A stretch of 5,982 nucleotides of DNA, taken from assembly GCA_014799765.1 (NCBI GenBank), contig JAAVHK010000141.1:1-5982 (forward strand). The letters are read 5' to 3'. Source of the DNA: Ruminococcus sp. (GTDB lineage: Bacteria; Bacillota; Clostridia; Oscillospirales; Ruminococcaceae). A model generated the notes under the pieces. That model did not search any database and was not told where the DNA came from. It saw only the letters and a list, made by a program, of their open reading frames with translations. The number at the start of each line of letters is the position of its first letter. The stretch's first letter is position 1. Position numbers and translations under genes: made by a program. Shown piece by piece: positions 1 through 5,456 of the stretch.

Positions 1-432
1 GATATTATCCGTGGAAAATTTATGACAAATGTTCTTCTGAAAGCGTGTCCTGCCGGAATAACCGATACGATAATAGTAGCATTTATGGTATTTTTCGGTA
101 ATGCCTATAACGTCAATCAGGTGGATATTACAACGGCTTCGACTATACTTCTATGTGTGGTAGGTCTTATGATACTGTTTGAAATAAGCCGTCCGATGAA
201 CGTATATAAAATATCACTGTGGGTTTTATGTTTAATCGGACTTGTTTTCTGTATGATTTTTTTAAGCGACTTCTTCGGTATCAGGGGAATGTCAACAAAG
301 GCTATACTTCTTTGTGTGAACTTCTCCATTATAGCCGAACCGTTTATGCGGTATCTGACCTTGCTTTTCAATAAGATAAAGGAACTTTTTACAAGAAATT
401 ACGACGAAACAAAAAAAGAAATTGAACTCTGA
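1..432 (+). CDS. P-type cation-transporting ATPase, C-terminal fragment
   Basis: The reading frame is open from base 1, so the first ATG (22) is almost certainly internal and only the last 143 residues are present. The fragment opens with IIRGKFMTNVLLKACPAG, which resembles the loop before M7 in CtpE-like cation P-type ATPases. Four hydrophobic segments follow, at about residues 17-34, 46-63, 70-92 and 99-122, matching M7-M10 of the C-terminal transport domain. The tail is charged and cytosolic (KIKELFTRNYDETKKEIEL). The phosphorylation motif (DKTGT) and the ATP-binding domain would lie left of the window. Family members pump Ca2+ or other cations across the membrane using ATP, but the transported ion cannot be read from this piece. 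The gene ends at TGA 430-432, just before a shared terminator, and converges with the bioY operon. Family assignment rests on the loop motif and topology; another polytopic protein is possible but less likely. Confidence 0.72.
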   Translation, partial: DIIRGKFMTNVLLKACPAGITDTIIVAFMVFFGNAYNVNQVDITTASTILLCVVGLMILFEISRPMNVYKISLWVLCLIGLVFCMIFLSDFFGIRGMSTKAILLCVNFSIIAEPFMRYLTLLFNKIKELFTRNYDETKKEIEL

Positions 433-452
433 AAATTTAACACGCATAACGC

Positions 453-485
453 AAAAAAAGAGACTTGTTTTAAGTCTCTTTTTTT
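453..485. terminator. Bidirectional intrinsic terminator between convergent genes
   Basis: There is a perfect 14-bp inverted repeat: AAAAAAAGAGACTT (453-466), loop GTTTT (467-471), AAGTCTCTTTTTTT (472-485). The seven A and seven T at the outer ends give a U-tract on either strand, so it can end the ATPase transcript (+) and the bioY-DUF1284 transcript (-). The 3' arm and part of the loop lie inside the last codons of the DUF1284 gene. Confidence 0.9.
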
Positions 486-829
486 CCGCATATGTAAAAC
501 CACTGACAGTCACCGCATACTTCGTGAAGTTTACCGGTACTTATTATTTTTTCATGAATGATTTCCTGTAATTCATTCCACCGGATTTTTCCGGATATTC
601 CGCATATATCAAGAACTTTAGTATCATATGCGGTTGCTTTTTCGTGACAGTCCGTACATGGACACTTACTGCATATTACGTCTTGACCGGTAGTCAGTTC
701 TATCGACGGATTTTTCTGTAAATTTTCTATGATACGTGTCATATTTCCGGTGAAGTCCGTACTGTAGCCTTTACCCTCAAAGAAGTTTATACATAAGGCG
801 TGATGCGGACGTAATCTATATTCTGACAT
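470..829 (-). CDS. DUF1284 domain protein, Cys-rich, putative Fe-S protein
   Basis: The 119-residue protein matches the DUF1284 family from end to end. It begins with the family hallmark LRPHHALCINFFEGKGYS (residues 6-23) and ends with C-GDC-QWFYIC (105-114). Nine cysteines are visible (13, 53, 56, 58, 61, 76, 105, 108, 114), including the cluster CSKCPCTDC at 53-61, plus His9 and His10. This spacing suits an iron-sulfur cluster or zinc site. The family is of unknown function and has been suspected to bind Fe-S; the metal is an inference here. No signal peptide or membrane segment is visible, so it should be cytosolic. The start ATG (829) lies 14 nt inside the end of bioY, with a GAGGGTGA ribosome site upstream, so translation is probably coupled to bioY. 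The TAA stop (470-472) sits at the loop/stem border of the terminator. Length is close to the usual 120-140 residues. Confidence 0.85.
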   Translation of the reverse strand: MSEYRLRPHHALCINFFEGKGYSTDFTGNMTRIIENLQKNPSIELTTGQDVICSKCPCTDCHEKATAYDTKVLDICGISGKIRWNELQEIIHEKIISTGKLHEVCGDCQWFYICGKKET

Positions 830-1361
830 ATTTTTTCACCCTCGCCGAAACAAATAACGCAAGTATCATTTTAAGAGCGTCGAAGAGCAGGTAAGGTACT
901 ACACAGGCACTAAGACCATATATAAACGTACTCTTTGTGACGTACATAAACCATAATGTTCCGCACAGATAGCATAATAGCATACCAACTATCAGCGATA
1001 TGACCTGTACTATAAACTGCTTACCGATAAATTTTTCCGCACACCAGTAAGTCAGGGCAAGGAATATGAATCCCCATATATAACCCCCTGAATACGACGT
1101 AAGGGCGGATATACCGGCACTGAATCCCGAAAATACAGGCATTCCGACAGCACCCAGTAATATATATACCAGTATCGAAAAGAAACCTTTTCTTCCGCCT
1201 GATATACTCATGGTAGCGAATACCCCGAAAGTCTGCAACGTAAACGGAATAGTCGTAGGAACGGAAATCCATGAACATACTGCCAGTATCGCCGAAAACA
1301 TAGCTATAATAACTATTTCCCTTGTACTGAATTTGCTTTTTGATACAATATTTTCTGACAT
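816..1361 (-). CDS. bioY: Biotin transporter BioY (ECF transporter S component)
   Basis: The 181-residue, very hydrophobic protein has about six membrane segments and is full length for BioY (180-200). BioY features seen in order are: VPTTIPFTLQTFGVF (34-48, the PFTLQT substrate-site region); GGRKGF (55-60); GAVGMPVFSGFSAG (70-83) followed by SGGYIWGF (91-98); GTLWF (134-138); and the C-terminal PYLLFDALKMILA (156-168) with the conserved Asp161 and Lys164. The common GPTGGY is SYSGGY here. BioY binds biotin with high affinity in the membrane and imports it with the energy-coupling EcfA/A'/T module. No ecfA or ecfT gene is in the window, so it would use a shared module encoded elsewhere or act alone. 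ATG 1361 is preceded by AAAGGAG (1370-1376) at 8-nt spacing. It is the first gene of a two-gene operon with the DUF1284 gene (14-nt overlap), behind its own promoter and a candidate BirA site. Confidence 0.93.
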   Translation of the reverse strand: MSENIVSKSKFSTREIVIIAMFSAILAVCSWISVPTTIPFTLQTFGVFATMSISGGRKGFFSILVYILLGAVGMPVFSGFSAGISALTSYSGGYIWGFIFLALTYWCAEKFIGKQFIVQVISLIVGMLLCYLCGTLWFMYVTKSTFIYGLSACVVPYLLFDALKMILALFVSARVKKYVRI

Positions 1362-1391
1362 AAAAACAACTCCTTTATTTTTTATGAAAAT

Positions 1392-1420
1392 ATTATATCA
1401 CAGAAAATTCTGTTTGTCAA
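1392..1420 (-). promoter_or_regulatory. Consensus sigma-A promoter of the bioY operon
   Basis: On the minus strand TTGACA (1415-1420) and TATAAT (1392-1397) are separated by exactly 17 nt, so both hexamers are perfect consensus. Initiation would fall near 1385, followed by the AAAGGAG site of bioY. So strong a promoter suggests that expression is limited by a repressor. Confidence 0.9.
1400..1413 (-). promoter_or_regulatory. Short palindrome in the bioY promoter spacer
   Basis: ACAGAA and TTCTGT arms (6 bp, perfect) flank a 2-nt centre, entirely between the -35 and -10 hexamers. It is separate from the BirA-like site. It could be a second operator, for example for the adjacent MocR protein, or simply chance in AT-rich DNA. 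Confidence 0.35.
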
Positions 1421-1445
1421 CCTTTTTGTAAAATTCAGGTGACAT
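1414..1445 (-). promoter_or_regulatory. Candidate BirA (biotin repressor) operator
   Basis: On the + strand the site reads TTGTCAACC (1414-1422), 14 nt, AGGTGACAT (1437-1445). The published Gram-positive BirA signal is, as I recall it, WTGTnAACC-N14-16-GGTTnACAW. The first half matches completely and the second matches 7 of 9, with a permitted 14-nt spacer. The perfect half covers the -35 hexamer, so bound BirA-biotin would block RNA polymerase. The outer edge abuts the stop codon of the upstream MocR gene. The motif is read by eye, but its place in front of bioY is strong supporting context. Confidence 0.68.
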
Positions 1446-2528
1446 TTATTTTCCGGAAAATTTCCGGTGACGTATACGGTTAATATTGCGTTCAAAATCG
1501 CCACTGTTAATCCAGTCGGCAAGGAAATACTGTTCCAGTACCGGCACTGTACATGAATAGAAGCCTGTTTTTTCGCTGTAAAGAGGGAGCAGGCATTCAG
1601 GAAGCAACATATATCCGGCACGTATTGAAGGGGCTATCGTCTTCGAGAACGTATTTATATATATCACATTGCCGTCCGGACACATCGAAAAAAGCGTTTC
1701 CGGAGCAGTTCCGGTGAGAATAAATTCTGAATCATAGTCATCTTCGATTATATAAGCGTTTCTGATTTCCGCCCATTCTATGTATTTTGCCCGACGTTCA
1801 GCAGATGTTGTAATGTTACTCGGAAAGCTGTTGAAAGGCGTCACGTGAAGTACAGAAGCATTAGTCCGTGAGAGTTCTTCCGGAAGTATACCCTCATTAT
1901 CCATTTCAAGCATATCGTATACAGCACCGTTGGCGGTATAGACAGCCTTTATCTTCTCATACGACGGATTTTCAAGAGCTATGATACGTTCCCTGCCTAA
2001 CATCTGTATGCATATTCCGTAAAGATATTCCGCCCCTGAACCTATTATAACCTGCTCCGGTGTGACGTTAATATTTCTGCTCCGCATAAGGTACAGACTT
2101 ATTGCCTCACGGAGTTCCGGACAGCCGTTGTATTCTGATTTCATCAAGACCCTTTCGCCGTAATCAGACAGTACTTTCCGCATACGTCCGGCAAAGGCAG
2201 TAAAAGATATATCCGCCTGTACCGGTATATTTCCGGTATTTTTCACGGAAATTTTTCCGGTATTCAATCCAGACGGAAAACTTCTTTCCGGACTGTACGT
2301 AACGTAATAACCGCTTCTTTCACGGGTTTCGCAGTAATCCTCATCACGTAGTACGGAATAGGCGTGTTCTATGGTGACTATACTTACACCACAGTCAAGG
2401 GCGAGGGAACGTTTTGACGGTAATTTTGTACCATACGGAAACGCTCCGGAAATTATTTTATTCTTAAGTGTATTGTAAATCTGTATGTATATGGGTTCGG
2501 AACTGCTGAAATTAATCGGAATATTCAT
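1446..2528 (-). CDS. MocR-type GntR regulator with aminotransferase-like domain, C-terminally shortened
   Basis: The 360-residue protein has two domains. Residues 8-78 are a GntR winged helix (PIYIQIYNTLKNKIISG, then LPSKRSLA with VSIVTIEHAYSVL, and the wing RSGYYV). Residues from about 105 are a fold-type I PLP aminotransferase-like domain, with the landmarks YNGCPELREAI (133-143), ENPSY (186-190), HVTPFNSFPSN (228-238), IEDDYDSEF (261-269, PLP-pyridine Asp and Tyr) and TFSKTIAPSIRAGY (293-306), in which Lys296 is the expected Schiff-base lysine. MocR regulators sense PLP or amino compounds and usually act on nearby vitamin, amino acid or transport genes. The family normally runs to 450-480 residues. 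This one stops right after the conserved GDFERNINRIR segment (343-353), so the C-terminal subdomain with its carboxylate-binding Arg is missing. The other frames downstream do not restore it, so a deletion is more likely than a frameshift. It has its own promoter and AAGGAGTG ribosome site. It may be a decaying gene or a trimmed but DNA-binding regulator; its target is unknown. Confidence 0.82.
   Translation of the reverse strand: MNIPINFSSSEPIYIQIYNTLKNKIISGAFPYGTKLPSKRSLALDCGVSIVTIEHAYSVLRDEDYCETRERSGYYVTYSPERSFPSGLNTGKISVKNTGNIPVQADISFTAFAGRMRKVLSDYGERVLMKSEYNGCPELREAISLYLMRSRNINVTPEQVIIGSGAEYLYGICIQMLGRERIIALENPSYEKIKAVYTANGAVYDMLEMDNEGILPEELSRTNASVLHVTPFNSFPSNITTSAERRAKYIEWAEIRNAYIIEDDYDSEFILTGTAPETLFSMCPDGNVIYINTFSKTIAPSIRAGYMLLPECLLPLYSEKTGFYSCTVPVLEQYFLADWINSGDFERNINRIRHRKFSGK
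1453..1467. repeat. CCGG-flanked inverted repeat at the 3' end of the MocR gene
   Basis: CCGGAAA and TTTCCGG arms (7 bp) sit around a single A, within the last codons of the shortened MocR gene. It is not followed by a U-tract on the minus strand, so it is a poor terminator. It lies exactly where the protein departs from the family and may mark the breakpoint. Confidence 0.45.
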
Positions 2529-2551
2529 TTAAAATCACTCCTTACGGAATT

Positions 2552-2580
2552 ATTTTAACATATTCTTGTAAATAAGTCAA
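2552..2580 (-). promoter_or_regulatory. Sigma-A promoter of the MocR-type gene
   Basis: On the minus strand TTGACT (2575-2580), a 17-nt spacer and TAAAAT (2552-2557), with a TGT just before the -10 (extended -10). It sits between the terminator of the upstream anti-sigma gene and the AAGGAGTG ribosome site of the MocR gene, so the regulator has its own transcript. Confidence 0.75.
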
Positions 2581-2587
2581 ATAAATA

Positions 2588-2618
2588 TCTCCCTGTAAAA
2601 AAAGTTTTCACAGGGAGA
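2588..2618 (-). terminator. Hairpin terminator of the sigma/anti-sigma operon
   Basis: TCTCCCTGT (2588-2596) and ACAGGGAGA (2610-2618) form a perfect 9-bp stem. Four A-T pairs and one G-U pair extend it inward to about 14 bp with a 3-nt loop. It lies 37 nt after the stop of the 485-residue protein. On the minus strand the following bases (TATTTATTTG) are only moderately U-rich. The next promoter starts 8 nt beyond, so it also insulates the MocR gene. Confidence 0.72.
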
Positions 2619-2655
2619 CTTTATAAGGAGGTTGAATATTGGAGATTTCTTTATA

Positions 2656-4113
2656 TTAATTACTGTAGAAATGTTCTGTAGTACCGTCTGCCCATACGAA
2701 ATCAAAGACGGATATTACAGATTTGCCATTTACAGTAGCTTTAGCTGATTCACCTGTATCGAAAGAGAAAGTAATGTCATTGCCGTTTCTGTCATAAGTG
2801 AAAGTTATTTCCGTATTATCGCCGGTTATTATATAACTTCCGTTTCTTGTATTTTCGTGGAAAGTATATATTTTTTCGGTATCCGTTCCGGAAGTATGCC
2901 ATACACCCTCTATTGAAACTTCAGGTTCTTCAAATACCGGTGCTTCGGTACTGAAAGTGTATACACTGTCAGGGAATATCACGGCAAAATTTCCGGTATC
3001 TGTTCCGCCGGAGACAGTACCTGTTTTCCAGCCGGATTCATTAACGGTATCGCCGAAAGAAAAACTGTTTTCTGTAAATGCATAACCTGTAACTTTTTCT
3101 GAACCGGCTACTATATTACCGTATTTGTCAAAAGAATAATCAGTAAGTGTGCCGTCTGGTCGGAACTCAAAACCCATGTATTCGCCTGTACCGGATATTT
3201 CCGCATAATACATACCGTTTATGAAAGTCTTTGGCAGTTCCGTAGTGACGGTAGTTGTAGAAAGTTCCTGTACAGCCGTAACAGTAGTTGTAACTGCAAT
3301 GACAGTGGTTGTAGTAGTCGTCGTTGTAGTGGTGACGACCACAGGCGGATTCGTGACAGGTGGGTCAGTGACTACTATTACAGGGTCTTCTTCGGGTACG
3401 TTCTCGACAGGCGGTACAGTTTCGGATATACTTACCTCTGTCTCTGTCACAGGGTCAGTGACAGGCGTATACGTTGTAGTGAGTACGGTTTCGGTAATTA
3501 CTTCCTGTGAAGCCGTTGTTGTGGCGGTAGTCATGCCGTATTGTATTGAACCCTCATAGCCGTTTAAATTGGCATAGTCGAAACCGCCTGCACGATAGCC
3601 CTTGTCTATATATGAACCGGAAACTATTTCCGTAATCTGTTCGGGTTCTTCGTAGGAAGTTTCGATAAACGGCGGAGTTGATATTTCAAAATCGGTATCA
3701 TCATTCATGTTGCGGTGGAGAAGTACAACACTTGATATGCCTATTACCGCTATAAGCATTGCTACCGCTGAACCGGCGTACTTATGCCATGAAATTTTAT
3801 TTTTATACGGTTCAATGCCGGAAACGCTTATCTCGTCATTTTCCGGATTATCCGGAGTTTCAGTAATTCCGGTATCTTCTTCAATATATTCTCCGGAATA
3901 TTCTTCGGGGGCATAAAATTCTCCGGAATCTTCTTCGGGTACGCCATCAACTTCAATATCATCATCAGGGAGACCGCTTTTTCTGAGAGCCTGTTTAAGA
4001 ATACGTTTTTTTGCATTTTCGTCAAGTGCAGGATATTTTTCTGCTATTTCCTCAACGGTTTCGTCGTCAAGACCGGTGAGATGTTCCATAAAATCTTTTT
4101 CATTATCATTCAT
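2656..4113 (-). CDS. Membrane-anchored putative anti-sigma factor with Thr-rich linker and repeated beta-rich ectodomain
   Basis: This 485-residue protein is encoded directly after an ECF sigma gene with an ATGA overlap, the usual place for an anti-sigma factor. In order, it has a short acidic and helical cytoplasmic part (1-50, with GLDDETVEEIAEKYPAL resembling the LDDxxIxEA start of ruminococcal anti-sigma proteins). Next come an acidic stretch with a 10-residue repeat (PEEDSGEFYA, PEEYSGEY; 59-76) and a single membrane segment at about 113-132. A Thr/Pro/Val-rich linker follows (195-292, including ten consecutive Thr at 261-270). The C-terminal ectodomain has two related beta-rich units (about 298-390 and 401-484), each with a GxW/Y start and DGT or RNGN turns, like small lipocalin-like surface repeats. 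There is no cleavable signal peptide; an N-in, C-out single-pass topology is expected. No zinc-binding HxxxCxxC (ZAS) motif is present. The sensor role is inferred from position and architecture, not from a recognised family. The ribosome site is GGTGA. Confidence 0.72.
   Translation of the reverse strand: MNDNEKDFMEHLTGLDDETVEEIAEKYPALDENAKKRILKQALRKSGLPDDDIEVDGVPEEDSGEFYAPEEYSGEYIEEDTGITETPDNPENDEISVSGIEPYKNKISWHKYAGSAVAMLIAVIGISSVVLLHRNMNDDTDFEISTPPFIETSYEEPEQITEIVSGSYIDKGYRAGGFDYANLNGYEGSIQYGMTTATTTASQEVITETVLTTTYTPVTDPVTETEVSISETVPPVENVPEEDPVIVVTDPPVTNPPVVVTTTTTTTTTTVIAVTTTVTAVQELSTTTVTTELPKTFINGMYYAEISGTGEYMGFEFRPDGTLTDYSFDKYGNIVAGSEKVTGYAFTENSFSFGDTVNESGWKTGTVSGGTDTGNFAVIFPDSVYTFSTEAPVFEEPEVSIEGVWHTSGTDTEKIYTFHENTRNGSYIITGDNTEITFTYDRNGNDITFSFDTGESAKATVNGKSVISVFDFVWADGTTEHFYSN
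3888..3939 (-). repeat. Tandem 30-nt coding repeat, two copies
   Basis: Two 22-nt copies beginning ATTCTCCGGAAT (3888-3909 and 3918-3939) differ at one base and lie 30 nt apart. They code for the 10-residue repeat PEEDSGEFYA/PEEYSGEY in the cytoplasmic part of the putative anti-sigma protein. A recent local duplication is the simplest explanation. Confidence 0.7.
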
Positions 4114-4670
4114 AAATATTCACCATTTTCCAGTATTGCCTTTATTTTTTTTCTGGCACGAATGCTTCTTTTCTGCACGGCACCTGATGTCATACCAAGC
4201 CGACGGGCAACTTCGCTGACTTTCTGATTATAGAAATACTGATATATTATTATAGAACTGTCAGGCTCGCCGAGAGAACGTACAATTTCCCATAGTCTGT
4301 CATTCAGGATATTTTTTTCGGCTTCTTCCTCAGTGTTTCCGGCAGAAAGGAGCGTTATATTTTCTTCGTCCGTATCAAGTGAAATGTTATTATGATGTGC
4401 AAGCCGTCTGAAAGCGTCGATAGCCCTGTACTTAGCAATGGTACTTATGTATGATTTAAGGCTACCGTTTTCCGCTGAAAATTTACCGGCATTCCGGATA
4501 AACTCAACCATAATATCGCTTATACAGTCTTCAATGTCTTCATGTGTGCCGTAACCGCCTAATTTGTTGAGAACTATAGCGTATACAAGATTACCATATT
4601 TTTCGATAAGATATTCATAAGCATCTCTGGGAGAACTTGAAAGTAACTGTTCCCATTCGGAATCGCTCAT
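4110..4670 (-). CDS. ECF-type RNA polymerase sigma factor
   Basis: The 186-residue protein is full length for an ECF sigma factor and carries only regions 2 and 4. Region 2 (about 18-90) contains DIEDCISDIMVEFIRNAGKF (45-64, core RNA polymerase binding) and LKSYISTIAKYRAIDAFRR (71-89, -10 recognition helix). Region 4 (about 125-180) carries the helix-turn-helix KVSEVARRLGMTSGAVQKRSIRARKKI (150-176) for the -35 element. A linker rich in Asp, Glu and Asn joins them. It should direct RNA polymerase to a small regulon in response to an envelope signal. ATG 4670 follows a GGGGTGA ribosome site. The gene overlaps the downstream membrane protein by 4 nt, so both are probably made together, and that protein is its likely anti-sigma factor. 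It diverges from a second ECF sigma gene 249 nt away. The ECF subgroup cannot be assigned by eye. Confidence 0.93.
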   Translation of the reverse strand: MSDSEWEQLLSSSPRDAYEYLIEKYGNLVYAIVLNKLGGYGTHEDIEDCISDIMVEFIRNAGKFSAENGSLKSYISTIAKYRAIDAFRRLAHHNNISLDTDEENITLLSAGNTEEEAEKNILNDRLWEIVRSLGEPDSSIIIYQYFYNQKVSEVARRLGMTSGAVQKRSIRARKKIKAILENGEYL

Positions 4671-4721
4671 TTTTTCACCCCTGTAATTTTTTCATATTCC
4701 GTATTTTTATATATACATTCG

Positions 4722-4749
4722 TTGTATGCAATAAAAAAAGGACATACAA
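4722..4749 (-). other. Hairpin in the 5' leader of the minus-strand sigma operon
   Basis: TTGTATG (4722-4728) and CATACAA (4743-4749) form a perfect 7-bp stem with a 14-nt A/T-rich loop. It lies in the roughly 115-nt leader between the proposed promoter and the sigma start codon. An upstream ATACA (with TGTAT inside one arm) offers a weaker alternative pairing. It may affect leader folding or be a protein-binding dyad; nothing resembles a known riboswitch. Confidence 0.4.
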
Positions 4750-4788
4750 AAATAAATTTTATTTTTTTTATTTTCTGACCTGTATATT

Positions 4789-4818
4789 ATTCTACCATGT
4801 TTTCGTATATCATGACAA
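4789..4818 (-). promoter_or_regulatory. Probable sigma-A promoter of the minus-strand sigma operon
   Basis: On the minus strand TTGTCA (4813-4818), an 18-nt spacer and TAGAAT (4789-4794), with a TGG before the -10 giving an extended -10. It would produce a long AT-rich leader. A clear ECF-type promoter (AAC, then CGTC) was looked for and not found, so self-activation is not evident from sequence. Confidence 0.6.
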
Positions 4819-4879
4819 TACCAAACAATAAGTTTACAAAAAGTTCATAATTTGACCGTCACAAAACAGCCGGAGCAGG

Positions 4880-4888
4880 TGTTATATT
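4880..4888 (+). promoter_or_regulatory. Possible extended -10 promoter of the plus-strand sigma operon
   Basis: TGT followed by TATATT (4883-4888) is an extended -10 element about 32 nt before the start codon. There is no good -35 at 16-18 nt; TTGACC (4852-4857) is 25 nt away, too far. Use of a poor -35 suggests an activator or an alternative sigma factor. An 8-bp palindrome GGACGTCC (4894-4901) lies at the expected start site. Confidence 0.45.
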
Positions 4889-4907
4889 ATACAGGACGTC
4901 CGCAAAA

Positions 4908-4914
4908 GAGGTGA
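4908..4914 (+). promoter_or_regulatory. Ribosome binding site that fixes the second sigma start
   Basis: GAGGTGA lies 5 nt before ATG 4920. The alternative upstream start, GTG at 4911, is part of this Shine-Dalgarno sequence itself and has no ribosome site of its own, so ATG 4920 is chosen. Confidence 0.8.
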
Positions 4915-4919
4915 TTTAT

Positions 4920-5456
4920 ATGACACAGGAAAATTCCGACAAGATAAAACTACTCTATGAAATATACGAACAGCCTATGTTTCGTATAGCCTTTGCAGTG
5001 CTGAAAGATTCCGGACTTGCCGAAGATGCCGTTTCAGACGCTTTTATACGTATAATCGGCAGGCTGAGGAAGATTAAAGACCCTCACAGCGACAGGACTA
5101 AGGCTTATATAGTTAAGATAATAAAAAGTACGTCTATAAACATCTACAGAAAAAACAAACGTGTGATTAACCGTGAGACCGTCATTGACGATACTGTACT
5201 ACAGATTTCCGACAGTTCGCAGAATACGGAAGAAAACGTCATTGACCGTCTGGAAAATCAGAACAGAAGAAATTTATTCAATAAACTCGACGAAAAAGAC
5301 CGTACTATAATTACTTTACGGTATGGTAATGACCTGACGTGGAAAGAAGTTGCCGAACAGACTTCAATGACGGAATCGACAGTACGCAAACGTTTTGAAC
5401 GTGCGAAGAAAAAATTACTAAGTATGAAAGGGGATATGTCTGATGAAAAATCATAG
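4920..5456 (+). CDS. ECF-type RNA polymerase sigma factor
   Basis: The 178-residue protein has the two ECF regions. Region 2 (about 12-82) contains YEQPMFRIAFAVLKDSGLAEDAVSDAF with the core-binding AEDAVSDAFIRI (34-45) and KAYIVKIIKSTSINIYRKNKR (61-81). Region 4 (about 118-168) contains LDEKDRTIITLRYGNDLTWKEVAEQTSMTESTVRKRFERAKKKL, whose helix-turn-helix lies at about 139-163. It is only distantly similar to the other sigma factor in the window, with different helix residues in region 4, so the two should recognise different promoters. The start is ATG 4920 behind GAGGTGA; a GTG nine bases upstream is rejected. The gene overlaps the following anti-sigma gene by 14 nt. It heads a plus-strand operon divergent from the first sigma operon. 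It probably responds to an envelope or stress signal relayed by its partner; the signal is unknown. Confidence 0.93.
   Translation: MTQENSDKIKLLYEIYEQPMFRIAFAVLKDSGLAEDAVSDAFIRIIGRLRKIKDPHSDRTKAYIVKIIKSTSINIYRKNKRVINRETVIDDTVLQISDSSQNTEENVIDRLENQNRRNLFNKLDEKDRTIITLRYGNDLTWKEVAEQTSMTESTVRKRFERAKKKLLSMKGDMSDEKS

Noticed and set aside
1382..1621. Minus-strand frame as a frameshifted continuation of the MocR protein
   Set aside because: Its residues past the MocR stop do not resemble the missing C-terminal subdomain, and only 84 nt separate the stop from bioY, too little for the lost 100 residues.
2625..2632. AAGGAGGT on the plus strand, looking like a strong ribosome site
   Set aside because: It is followed by no open frame of useful length (TTG starts hit stops within a few codons or run antisense to the membrane protein). 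On the minus strand it lies in the 3' untranslated region and merely resembles the anti-Shine-Dalgarno sequence.
3301..3345. Repetitive GTAGT/GTCGT run as a microsatellite or CRISPR-like repeat
   Set aside because: It is the coding tract for ten consecutive Thr in the linker, with mixed ACT, ACG and ACC codons and no spacer structure.
3221..3559. Plus-strand frame of 112 codons, rich in Val and Thr
   Set aside because: It is the antisense shadow of the Thr-rich linker of the minus-strand membrane protein (Thr codons read backwards give Val, Ser and Cys); it has no sensible domain or ribosome site.
4637..4831. Plus-strand frame of 64 codons across the sigma intergenic region
   Set aside because: It starts inside the minus-strand sigma gene, crosses the AT-rich leader, has only low-complexity Phe/Lys-rich content and has no clear ribosome site.
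4852..4857. TTGACC as the -35 of the second sigma promoter
   Set aside because: The nearest usable -10 (4883-4888) is 25 nt away, well beyond the 16-18 nt needed.
4911..4919. GTG at 4911 as start of the second sigma factor
   Set aside because: The GTG is inside the GAGGTGA ribosome site that serves ATG 4920.
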